From Roseobacter sp. (GTDB lineage Bacteria > Pseudomonadota > Alphaproteobacteria > Rhodobacterales > Rhodobacteraceae), in NCBI GenBank assembly GCA_024636425.1, contig JAGXHB010000028.1:1-6712 (forward strand): a stretch of DNA of 6,712 nucleotides, written 5' to 3'. The first letter of the stretch is position 1. Every line of letters begins with the position of its first letter. The position numbers and the translations under genes were made by a program. This document shows, piece by piece, positions 1 to 6,553 of the stretch. The notes beneath the pieces were generated by a model, which was not told where the DNA came from, did not search any database, and saw nothing but the letters and a program-made list of their open reading frames with translations.

Positions 1-2133
1 CAGGCTTCTGCGTCTGCCACCGCTCAGCCAGGCACCCCTCCGGACTTTACCGTCGCCCTGTCTGACGACCTGGTACTGTTGTCCCTGACGCCATCCGGGC
101 TTGACCGCGCGGCACGCGACGCCGCCGATGCCAGCCTTGAAGTGATCCGCCACCGGGTTGATCAGGTCGGCGTGTCCGAACCGGTGATCAGCCGGGTCGG
201 CGATGACCGCATCCTTGTCCAGATGCCGGGCGTCGAGAACCCGGCCCAGTTGCGCGCGCTGTTGGGATCGACCGCGAAGATGAGTTTCCAGATGGTCGCA
301 CCGGGGCCGGGACCGGGCGTGACGCTGCTGCCGCTCCGGGACGGGTCTGGTGATATTCCGGTTCAAGACGATGTCGCACTCTCGGGTGATCTACTAGACG
401 CCGCTGCATCAGGGTTTGAACCCGATACAGGCCGCCCGATGGTCACCTTCGATTTTGACCAACAGGGTGGTGCTGCCTTTGCCGAGATCACTGCGGCCAA
501 CATCGGTCAAAGGTTTGCGGTCGTACTGGATGGCGAGGTTCTGACCGCTCCGGTCATCCAGCAGGCCATTCCGGGCGGCCAAGGTCAGATAACCGGGGAT
601 TTTACGCTGGAAGAGGCGCAGACGTTGGCCTTATTGCTGACCTCGGGCGCGCTGCCTGCGTCGCTCGACGTGATCGAAGAACGCAGCGTAGGGGCGGCAC
701 TTGGTGCGGATTCCATCCACGCGGGTTTGGTCACGGGCGCCATCGGTTTGGCGCTGGTGGTTGCGATCATGGTCGGGCTTTATCGCGGTTGGGGCCTTCT
801 GGCCAGCGCCATTCTTGGACTAAACGTAATGCTGACGCTGACTGCGTTGGGCCTTTTGGGAGCCACGCTGACACTGCCGGGGATTGCCGGGATCATCCTG
901 TGCCTTGGCATTGCGGTGGACAGTAACATTCTGATCTTCAGCCGTATCCGCGAAGAAACCGCCAAGGGCGCGATTGCGATCAAGGCGCTGACGCTCGGTT
1001 ATGGGCGGGCCTGGGCGACAATCCTTGACGCCAATATCACTACGCTTCTCGCGATGGTGTTGCTGTTCATGTTTGGTGCCGGGGCGATACGGGGATTTGC
1101 CGTCACGATGAGCATTGGCATTGTCATCTCGATGTTCACGGCTGTCGCGTTGATGCGGTTCATGATGGAGACGCTGGTGCGTCGCCGCAAACTCAAGCGG
1201 CTGGACATCGCGCCGCTGATCGGTGGCGTGCCAGCGCCAGGGAGACTTTCCTTCATGCGGCGCGGACGCCTGGCGCTTGCGGTTTCGGCGGTGCTCTCCT
1301 TGGGGTCGCTCGGCCTGCTCGTGATGCCTGGGCCGAATCTTGGAATTGATTTTACTGGTGGGGTGCAGATGGTCCTGCGCTCGTACGCGCCCGTCCCGTT
1401 GTCCGAGCTGCGTGCCGCCATCGCGCAACAGGTTCCGGGCGACGCGAGCCTTCAGGCCTTTGGCGACCCGAACGAGGCGCTGATCCGGGTGCAGGGAGAG
1501 GTCGGACAGACCACTGTTGCCGCTGTCGAACGTGCAGCAACAGATGTGATCCCGGGTGCGGTGTTCAACCAGATCGACCTTGTTGGCCCGACGATCAGCG
1601 GGGAACTGGCAACCACCGGCCTGCTGGCGCTTGGCCTCGCCGTATTGGCGATGCTGGCCTATATCTGGGTCCGGTTCGAATGGCACTTTGCCGCCGGGGC
1701 CATCGCGGTGCTGTTCCTCGACGTCACCAAGACCTTCGGCGTCATCGCCCTGATGGGATGGGAGGTGAACTTGACCACCATCATCGCCCTGCTGACGCTG
1801 ATCGGCTATTCGGTCAATGACAAGGTTGTGGTCTATGACCGGATCCGCGAACACCTTGCCGAAGGTGGCGACGTACCCCTGGCAGATGTGATCGACAGAA
1901 GCCTCAATCAGGTTCTGGCACGATGCATCTTCACTTCTGGCACAACGCTCGCAGCGATTGTGCCGATGGCGATCTGGGGCGGGCCAGCGGTATCGGGGTT
2001 TGCATGGCCAATGATCGCAGGCGTGACCATCGCCACCGCGTCTTCGTTGTTTGTGGCGGGGCCGGTCCTCCTTTGGCTCGCGCAGCGCAACAAGGTTGCG
2101 ATCATGCCGGATGCTTTGCGCAATCAGGCCTGA
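1..2133 (+). CDS. secDF: SecD-SecF fusion protein (SecDF), protein translocase subunit, 5' end cut by the window
   Basis: Inner-membrane accessory of the SecYEG translocon that uses the proton gradient to help pull secreted proteins out on the periplasmic side. The frame is open from base 1, so the gene starts outside; the TTG at 79 is only an internal codon. The SecD periplasmic P1 region comes first (IRHRVDQVGVSEPVI at about 145-189, then VLDGEVLTAPVI at about 526-561). SecD membrane helices follow at roughly 710-1190, including VDSNILIFSRIREE. The SecF half starts near 1230, with LGIDFTGG at about 1339-1362, GPTISGEL, and SVNDKVVVYDRIRE at about 1810-1851. The charged residues linked to proton movement in SecDF are kept: Asp at 919-921, Asp at 1819-1821 and Arg at 1921-1923. 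The visible part is 710 residues; fused SecDF proteins are typically about 730-760, so only TM1 and a short piece are missing. Many alphaproteobacteria keep secD and secF as separate genes, so this may be a second, fused copy. Family call is very secure. Confidence 0.96.
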   Translation, partial: QASASATAQPGTPPDFTVALSDDLVLLSLTPSGLDRAARDAADASLEVIRHRVDQVGVSEPVISRVGDDRILVQMPGVENPAQLRALLGSTAKMSFQMVAPGPGPGVTLLPLRDGSGDIPVQDDVALSGDLLDAAASGFEPDTGRPMVTFDFDQQGGAAFAEITAANIGQRFAVVLDGEVLTAPVIQQAIPGGQGQITGDFTLEEAQTLALLLTSGALPASLDVIEERSVGAALGADSIHAGLVTGAIGLALVVAIMVGLYRGWGLLASAILGLNVMLTLTALGLLGATLTLPGIAGIILCLGIAVDSNILIFSRIREETAKGAIAIKALTLGYGRAWATILDANITTLLAMVLLFMFGAGAIRGFAVTMSIGIVISMFTAVALMRFMMETLVRRRKLKRLDIAPLIGGVPAPGRLSFMRRGRLALAVSAVLSLGSLGLLVMPGPNLGIDFTGGVQMVLRSYAPVPLSELRAAIAQQVPGDASLQAFGDPNEALIRVQGEVGQTTVAAVERAATDVIPGAVFNQIDLVGPTISGELATTGLLALGLAVLAMLAYIWVRFEWHFAAGAIAVLFLDVTKTFGVIALMGWEVNLTTIIALLTLIGYSVNDKVVVYDRIREHLAEGGDVPLADVIDRSLNQVLARCIFTSGTTLAAIVPMAIWGGPAVSGFAWPMIAGVTIATASSLFVAGPVLLWLAQRNKVAIMPDALRNQA

Positions 2134-2142
2134 AAGCGAACA

Positions 2143-2168
2143 TCGCCGGGGGCGCAATCCCCCGGCGA
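2143..2168 (+). terminator. GC-rich hairpin after secDF, probable transcription terminator
   Basis: A perfect 10-bp inverted repeat (TCGCCGGGGG / CCCCCGGCGA) encloses a six-base loop CGCAAT and begins 9 bases after the secDF stop codon. The stem is very stable, but only a weak pyrimidine-rich stretch (TACTTCCT) follows instead of a clean T-run. It may act as an intrinsic terminator of the alphaproteobacterial kind or as an mRNA 3'-end stabiliser. Confidence 0.65.
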
Positions 2169-2204
2169 GATACTTCCTATCGCAGTCGACTAGGCAATCT
2201 CACC

Positions 2205-2234
2205 CTGACCGTTTCTTGCACCTGAATGTATGAT
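2205..2234 (+). promoter_or_regulatory. possible sigma-70 promoter for the SLC13 permease gene
   Basis: CTGACC (2205-2210, four of six matches to the -35 consensus) and TATGAT (2229-2234, five of six to the -10 consensus) are separated by 18 bases. They lie downstream of the secDF hairpin and about 75 bases before the permease start codon. The placement suits a separate transcript for the permease. Matches this good occur by chance, so this is a prediction only. Confidence 0.35.
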
Positions 2235-2311
2235 CAGAACACAAGGCTGCGGTTCGAATCGAGAAAACCTGAGTCCGCGCTGCCACTGGCCCAAGGGAGC
2301 CCGATCACTGA

Positions 2312-4102
2312 ATGTCCTTCGACTTTGCAACACTGGCACCTTACGCCGCCGTCGTCTTGTTCCTCGGCGTTTTTACAGCCTTTGTCCTGGAACTGCGATC
2401 CCCGGATGTTGTCGCCTTTTGCGGGGCGGCAACAGCTCTTGCCATCGGACTTGTCAAGCCGACCGATGTCCTCGACGCGCTCGCCAATCCTGCACCTGCA
2501 ACCATCGGCGCGATGTTCGTCCTCAGCGCGGCCCTTGTCCGGACGGGCGTACTTGAGGCCCTCAGCATTGTCCTTGGTCGATATGCTCAGGCGCGTCCGG
2601 TCCTGACGCTAGGGCTGTTCTTCAGTGCCGCCGCCGGAGCCTCGGTCTTCATGAACAACACACCGGTGGTCATTGTGCTGATCCCGGTGGTGATCACCCT
2701 TGCGCGTCAGATGAAGGTTGCGGCGTCGCACCTTCTTATCCCGCTGTCCTACATGGTCATTCTTGGTGGCACCTGTTCGCTGATCGGGACCTCGACGAAC
2801 CTGCTGGTGGATGGCGTTGCACGCGATCTGGGGATGGCACCGTTTAGTCTGTTCGAGATCGCGCCTGTCGGAATCGTTGTGGCCATTGTTGGCGGTGCTT
2901 TTCTGGCAATCGCCGCCCCGCGCCTTCTGCCCGTGCGACATACCGTCGGGGAGGTTCAATCCAAGCGCGACGGGCGCACCTGGCTGGTTGAACTGTTCAT
3001 TCCCGCAGGCTCGCCTCTGATCGGCAAGACTGTGATGGAAGTGGAGGCTTTCAAGAAGGCCGGAAGTCGGGTTGTTGATCTTGTCTGTGGGGACCTTTCC
3101 CTGCGCGCAACCATTGCCACATCGACGATGGCGGCTGGCGATGTTGTGGTTTTGAAGACCACAGATACCGAGATCATGGGTTTTCGCGACGGCGCAGCGG
3201 TGGGCAACGCCGTTCTGGGCACCGAGCCGTCGACCGCCCGACGCACGTCGATTGTCGAGGTCCTGATCGGCCCAAATTCAAAAGCGCTGCACAGAATGGT
3301 CGGGCGTTTGCAGTGGCGTCGCCGTTTCGGGGTCTATCCGGTCGCACTCCACCGAAAGGGAGCAGCGGTCGACATGCGCCTTGCGATGATGAAACTGGAG
3401 GTCGGGGATACCCTGCTACTTGACGGTGCGCCGGAAGATATCGCGCGGCTTGCCGATGAAGAACAGTTGATCGAGCTGTCCTCGGTCACCTCTCGGGGCT
3501 TTCGCCGCAAGAAAGCCCCCATCGCGATTGCCACCATGGTTGCTGTCGTCGTCCTGGCGGCGCTGGATGTTGCGCCAATTCTGACCCTTGCGCTGATCGG
3601 CGTTGCGGTGGTTTTGCTGACAAACTGCATTGATGCGGATGAAGGCGTGGGGTCGATCGACGGCCGGTTGCTGTTGCTGATCGTCTCGATGCTGACATTG
3701 GGGAGTGCTTTGGACAATTCCGGCGCGCTTGCGCTGATTGTGGCCAAGGTATCGCCGCTGCTGGCTACGGTCCAACCGATCGTCGCACTTGCGCTGGTCT
3801 ATGCCCTGACGTCGATCCTTACGGAACTTGTCACCAACAACGCCGTCGCGGTTCTGCTGGCACCGATCGCTGCGGGCGTGGCAATCCAGCTTGGCCTTGA
3901 CCCGCGTCCTTTCGTTGTAGCTGTGATGTTTGGTGCAAGCGCAAGCTTTGCGACGCCAATCGGCTACCAGACCAACACGCTTGTCTACAATGCCGGTGGG
4001 TACAGATTTACTGATTTCCTGAGAATAGGTATTCCGATGAACATCATTATCGGGTCAGCGACTGTTGTTCTGATCCCGCTCATTTGGCCACTGATGCCCT
4101 AA
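2312..4102 (+). CDS. SLC13/DASS-type permease with two central TrkA-C (RCK-C) domains
   Basis: Predicted inner-membrane secondary transporter of 596 residues, a usual length for bacterial SLC13-family permeases with regulatory inserts. The N-terminal membrane half (about 10-205) has the first substrate/sodium-site style motif NNTP (115-118) and GTSTN (159-163). Two RCK-C/TrkA-C domains follow in the cytoplasmic middle, at about 222-295 (starting near VELFIPAGSPLIGKTV) and about 312-390 (starting VEVLIGPNSKAL, ending before QLIELS). The C-terminal membrane half (about 403-595) repeats the pattern with TNN (508-510) and ATPIGYQTN (547-555). The two-halves-around-RCK-C layout is that of the SLC13/citrate-transporter-like permeases that include sulfate and other anion carriers; substrate cannot be read from the sequence. 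The ATG at 2312 is supported by AAGGGAG at 2293-2299, 12 bases upstream. The gene is probably transcribed alone, since the secDF hairpin precedes it and the next gene is convergent. Fold confident, substrate unknown. Confidence 0.92.
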   Translation: MSFDFATLAPYAAVVLFLGVFTAFVLELRSPDVVAFCGAATALAIGLVKPTDVLDALANPAPATIGAMFVLSAALVRTGVLEALSIVLGRYAQARPVLTLGLFFSAAAGASVFMNNTPVVIVLIPVVITLARQMKVAASHLLIPLSYMVILGGTCSLIGTSTNLLVDGVARDLGMAPFSLFEIAPVGIVVAIVGGAFLAIAAPRLLPVRHTVGEVQSKRDGRTWLVELFIPAGSPLIGKTVMEVEAFKKAGSRVVDLVCGDLSLRATIATSTMAAGDVVVLKTTDTEIMGFRDGAAVGNAVLGTEPSTARRTSIVEVLIGPNSKALHRMVGRLQWRRRFGVYPVALHRKGAAVDMRLAMMKLEVGDTLLLDGAPEDIARLADEEQLIELSSVTSRGFRRKKAPIAIATMVAVVVLAALDVAPILTLALIGVAVVLLTNCIDADEGVGSIDGRLLLLIVSMLTLGSALDNSGALALIVAKVSPLLATVQPIVALALVYALTSILTELVTNNAVAVLLAPIAAGVAIQLGLDPRPFVVAVMFGASASFATPIGYQTNTLVYNAGGYRFTDFLRIGIPMNIIIGSATVVLIPLIWPLMP

Positions 4103-4117
4103 AAAGCTGCGAGCTTT
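4103..4117 (+). terminator. small hairpin directly after the permease stop codon
   Basis: AAAGCT and AGCTTT form a perfect 6-bp stem with a three-base loop (GCG), starting at the base after the TAA, followed by GGTT. The stem is short and AT-rich and there is only a broken T-stretch, so as a terminator it is weak. Confidence 0.25.
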
Positions 4118-4126
4118 GGTTGGGCA

Positions 4127-4156
4127 TCCGGCACTGTTATCGTGGCCGGTGCCGGA
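4127..4156 (+). terminator. second hairpin after the permease, candidate terminator
   Basis: TCCGGCAC (4127-4134) and GTGCCGGA (4149-4156) form a perfect 8-bp stem around a 14-base loop, 24 bases after the permease stop. No T-run follows (the next bases are ACAACGGAG), so it may work only as a weak or Rho-assisted end point or an mRNA stabiliser. Confidence 0.4.
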
Positions 4157-4320
4157 ACAACGGAGTGAAAAAGACTTTCCCGCATCGACAGAACAGCGCT
4201 TTTGTACTGATGAAATGGTTGAAATTCAAAGTGCCTTAGCCACCTAAATCGATTGATAAATTCCAGCGGATATAAACAAATCTTAAAATGAAGTGCAGGG
4301 ATAGTACCTTACTCATTCAT

Positions 4321-4452
4321 ATGAACATGGACTCAGATATCATTAGCGACCTCAGCCTTCTTCGCCACGACATAGGAAAGCAACCCGACATCTTGTCAGA
4401 CACGCTCATGGCGAGCCGGAAACACCTCATCAAACGTTTTCAACTGCCGTAA
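4321..4452 (+). CDS. doubtful 43-residue hypothetical protein or gene remnant
   Basis: A small open frame that I do not recognise. It encodes a charged, helix-prone peptide beginning MNMDSDIISDLSLLRHDI. About two thirds of its third codon positions are G or C, although the surrounding DNA is AT-rich, which hints at real or formerly real coding sequence. Against it, there is no Shine-Dalgarno at a proper distance (the nearest, AGGGA at 4297-4301, is 19 bases before the ATG). An in-frame ATG at 4288 would extend it to 54 residues, but that start also lacks a ribosome site. A decayed fragment of a longer gene is as likely as a working small protein. Confidence 0.2.
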   Translation: MNMDSDIISDLSLLRHDIGKQPDILSDTLMASRKHLIKRFQLP

Positions 4453-4559
4453 CTCTATTTATCTGTCCGAAACTCTTTTACTCAATTTTCGTGTCACACT
4501 CCATTATATCAATCAATTTAGACCGCAGATAAGTCTTGAAATCACCATTGGCTACACCA

Positions 4560-4790
4560 GCGCGGCCCACCAGAAAGGGACCTGCGTTAAAGAGGTTTTC
4601 TAAAGCTGACATTGGTCCAGTCGTGGCGGACAGCAGCTTTGTCCCGCACCGCGGTCCTACAGCCGTCGAAAATGCTGCATGATGCGCGAACGGCCGGTCT
4701 GGAGAAGCTGCACGCGGCGTCGTAAGGCCGGTTCAATAACCGGTTAGGGCATAAAGCGACAGCCTTGCATAAAGGGTGGCTATCCTAAAC
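4560..4790. repeat. possible decayed edge of a mobile element
   Basis: GC returns to coding level here, yet no frame stays open over any useful length on either strand. GGCCGGT occurs twice (4692-4698 and 4726-4732) and GCATAAAG occurs twice (4749-4756 and 4767-4774). On the minus strand, a stop-interrupted frame over about 4690-4745 contains PVIEPALRRRVQLLQ, which recalls in a general way the C-terminal tails of IS110-type transposases found in roseobacters. That resemblance is from memory and is weak. It could equally be ordinary non-coding DNA. Confidence 0.18.
4726..4745. repeat. short inverted repeat with four-base loop
   Basis: CCGGTT (4728-4733) and AACCGG (4738-4743) are exact inverted repeats around the loop CAAT, and two G-T wobble pairs can extend the plus-strand stem to 4726-4745. 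It lies about 100 bases beyond the dipeptidase stop. There is no T-run on either side, so a terminator role is unsupported. It is the only clear hairpin near the 3' end of the minus-strand operon. Confidence 0.4.
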
Positions 4791-4846
4791 CTAAGTATGC
4801 CAGATTCAGCGTCGCGCATCGTTGGAGTGATAGACAACGCACAAGT

Positions 4847-5821
4847 TCACCACACGCGGTCCAGCAGCTCGAGCCAGTTTTCCCCCATGATTTTGCGGAT
4901 TTTGACTTCAGTCCAATTGGCACGCTGCATGGCGGTGGTCAAGTTGGGGAAATCAGCAATAGATTCCAATCCATCCGGGAAATCGACTTCCCATATCTCG
5001 GTCAGCTGCCGCCCCACGCCCTTGTCCCGGTTCAGATATTCGAAGAACTTTGTGCCATAGCCCATCGTAAAATCAGTCCCGAACCCGACGCAATCCTCGC
5101 CCACCAGATTAACTATGTAGTCGATCGCCTCGACGTAATCGTCGACCGAGGCATCGTTGCCGCGCTTCAGGAAGGGGGGGAACATGGTGACGCCGACGAA
5201 ACCGTCGTGATCGGCGATCAGGCGCAGTTGATCGTCGGATTTGTTGCGCGGATGCTCTTTGAGGCCGCTCGGCAGGCAGTGGCTATAGGCGACAGGCTTT
5301 TTCGAGGCGCGGATCACCTCCTCCGACGTCTTCGGGCCGACATGGCTGAGGTCGCAGAGCATACCGACGCGGTTCATTTCGGCGACAATGTCATGGCCAA
5401 AATCCGATAGTCCGCTGTCAGTGCTCTCGTAGCAGCCACTACCGACGAGGTTCTGGGTGTTGTAAGTCATTTGCACGATACCCACACCCTGCTGCTTGAA
5501 AAGCTCGACAAACTCCACTCGGTCTTCGAAGGCAGACGTGTTCTGAAAGCCCAGAACAATGCCGGTCTTGCCATCACGCTTGGCGCGGCGAATATCTTCG
5601 ACCGAAACGGCCTTAGTGATCAGATCGCCGTGATCGGCGAACATGCGGTTCCAGTGGCCAATGGCCAGCATCGTATCGCGAAAGTTCTCCCATACGCAGC
5701 AGGTGCAGTTTGCGGCCGTCAGACCGCCCGCGCGCATTGCTTGGAACACGTTTTCGTCCCAATTTGAGATGATGAGTCCGTCAAAGACGATCAGATCGTC
5801 ATGCAGATTTTCGTTCTTCAT
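4847..5821 (-). CDS. M19 (renal/membrane dipeptidase family) protein with incomplete metal site
   Basis: A 324-residue protein of the peptidase M19 family, an amidohydrolase-type TIM barrel whose classical members split dipeptides. Recognisable blocks are GIVLGFQNTSAFED (87-100), the NLVGSGCYE region (124-132), MLCDLSHVG (154-162), AYSHCLP (178-184), HPRNKSDDQL (190-199) and CVGFGTDF (244-251). His160 and His181 match the second-zinc histidines, Arg192 the substrate-binding arginine, and Asp250 the conserved late aspartate. The usual DGHxD start of the barrel is instead DGLIISNWD (14-22), so the first-zinc His and Asp are absent, and the bridging Glu is Gln93. No signal peptide or lipobox is present, so it should be cytoplasmic. 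It starts 18 bases after the livF-type gene and surely shares its transcript, suggesting it processes or senses an imported peptide-like or amide compound. The ATG is supported by AAGGACAGG upstream. Family call strong, activity uncertain. Confidence 0.9.
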   Translation of the reverse strand: MKNENLHDDLIVFDGLIISNWDENVFQAMRAGGLTAANCTCCVWENFRDTMLAIGHWNRMFADHGDLITKAVSVEDIRRAKRDGKTGIVLGFQNTSAFEDRVEFVELFKQQGVGIVQMTYNTQNLVGSGCYESTDSGLSDFGHDIVAEMNRVGMLCDLSHVGPKTSEEVIRASKKPVAYSHCLPSGLKEHPRNKSDDQLRLIADHDGFVGVTMFPPFLKRGNDASVDDYVEAIDYIVNLVGEDCVGFGTDFTMGYGTKFFEYLNRDKGVGRQLTEIWEVDFPDGLESIADFPNLTTAMQRANWTEVKIRKIMGENWLELLDRVW

Positions 5822-5830
5822 TTTGTGTGA

Positions 5831-5839
5831 CCTGTCCTT
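5831..5839 (-). promoter_or_regulatory. ribosome binding site of the dipeptidase gene
   Basis: Read on the minus strand, AAGGACAGG ends 9 bases before the dipeptidase ATG. It fills half of the 18-base gap after the livF-type stop codon. This supports the chosen start and translation from the shared operon mRNA, and leaves no room for a separate promoter in the gap. Confidence 0.55.
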
Positions 5840-6553
5840 TTAAAGGTAAATATTCTTGATGATGGCATCGTGATTGCCCTCCATCGCCTTCACGTTGCCG
5901 CCGTCCACCACCAGACCGTCCCGCAACACGATGAAGCGGTCGGCTGCACGGAACGCCAGCTTGAGATTCTGTTCGACCATCAGCATGGTCACGCCATCGG
6001 TTTTGAGACCATCCATAAGCTGCGCGATTTCTTCGCAGAACTCGGGCGATAGGCCTCCAGACGGCTCGTCCAGCAGCAACAGGCGGGGGCGTGACATGAG
6101 CGCCCGGCCAATCGCGACCATCTGCTGTTCGCCGCCCGACAAGGTGCGCGTGGCTTGTTTGCGCCGCTCGGCTAGCCGTGGAAATCTATCATAGACCTGC
6201 TCCAGCGTTTGAGCGGCGTCTTTGCCGCCACGCCGCATGGCACCAAGGCGCAGGTTGTCCGCGACCATCAGGTCGGGAAAGAGGTCCCGTTTCTGGCTGA
6301 CTTGCGCAACACCGTGCTGAAAAATCTGATGGGGTGCCAGGCCGGCAAGGTCGTGACCTCCCAACAAGATGGATCCAGAGGAGGGCCGCACAAATCCGCA
6401 GATCGCATTCAGAGACGTGGACTTGCCCGACCCATTGGCGCCCAGCAGCGTCAGACACTCGCCTGCCTGTACGTCAAAGCTTGCACCGCGCAAGATTGGT
6501 TTTTTACCATAGGCGACATGCAGGTCGCGGACGGTCATCAGAGGTTCAGGCAT
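5840..6553 (-). CDS. livF: LivF-type ABC transporter ATP-binding protein
   Basis: One of two cytoplasmic ATPases of a branched-chain/hydrophobic amino-acid type (HAAT) ABC importer; it pairs with the LivG-type subunit encoded just upstream. Counting from the ATG at 6553 (237 residues, the usual LivF length), all nucleotide-binding motifs are present: Walker A GANGSGKST (38-46), Q-loop Gln87 in QVSQKRDLFP, signature LSGGEQQ (138-144) and Walker B LLLLDEP (158-164). At the H-loop position the sequence is VEQN, as is normal in LivF proteins. The start is ambiguous: a TTG at 6559 lies only 6 bases after GGAGG, while the ATG lies 12 bases after it. Either start overlaps the end of the upstream gene. 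The M19 gene follows after 18 bases. The substrate cannot be told from the ATPase; the dipeptidase neighbour suggests something other than free leucine, isoleucine or valine. Confidence 0.93.
   Translation of the reverse strand: MPEPLMTVRDLHVAYGKKPILRGASFDVQAGECLTLLGANGSGKSTSLNAICGFVRPSSGSILLGGHDLAGLAPHQIFQHGVAQVSQKRDLFPDLMVADNLRLGAMRRGGKDAAQTLEQVYDRFPRLAERRKQATRTLSGGEQQMVAIGRALMSRPRLLLLDEPSGGLSPEFCEEIAQLMDGLKTDGVTMLMVEQNLKLAFRAADRFIVLRDGLVVDGGNVKAMEGNHDAIIKNIYL

Larger units (their letters stand above)
4103..4846. other. long gene-poor stretch between two convergent transcription units
   Basis: This 744-base gap lies between the ends of the permease gene and the dipeptidase gene. The left part is AT-rich (about 34% GC by hand count for 4201-4320 and about 38% for 4441-4560), well below the flanking genes. 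GC climbs again after 4560 (about 62% for 4621-4680). It holds two hairpins behind the permease, one weak 43-codon reading frame, and a hairpin at 4726-4745. No tRNA, CRISPR array or intact mobile element is visible. The abrupt composition change suggests an old insertion, deletion or rearrangement point. Confidence 0.6.

Noticed and set aside
820..2157. Long minus-strand open frame of 445 codons opposite secDF
   Set aside because: It is the antisense shadow of a clear SecDF gene in GC-rich DNA; the translation is rich in Arg, His and Gln with no recognisable domain.
2226..2606. Plus-strand open frames around 2226-2606 and 2230-2556
   Set aside because: They overlap the start of the SLC13 permease in other frames, have low-complexity Arg/Ser/Pro content and match no family.
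3334..3775. Minus-strand open frames opposite the permease
   Set aside because: Antisense shadows with Ser/Ala/Thr-rich or Gln/Arg-rich composition; the plus strand encodes well-defined RCK-C and membrane segments.
4253..4276. TTGATA ... TATAAA as a promoter for the small reading frame
   Set aside because: The spacer is only 12 bases, too short for a sigma-70 promoter.
4749..4774. GCATAAAG direct repeat as a repeat array or target-site duplication
   Set aside because: Only two 8-base copies 18 bases apart, with no element between them; chance is a sufficient explanation.
4776..5060. Plus-strand open frame of 94 codons over the end of the dipeptidase gene
   Set aside because: Most of it is antisense to the conserved M19 C-terminus, and it has no ribosome site or recognisable motif.
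5207..5843. Plus-strand open frames opposite the dipeptidase gene
   Set aside because: Shadows of the M19 coding strand; no family resemblance.
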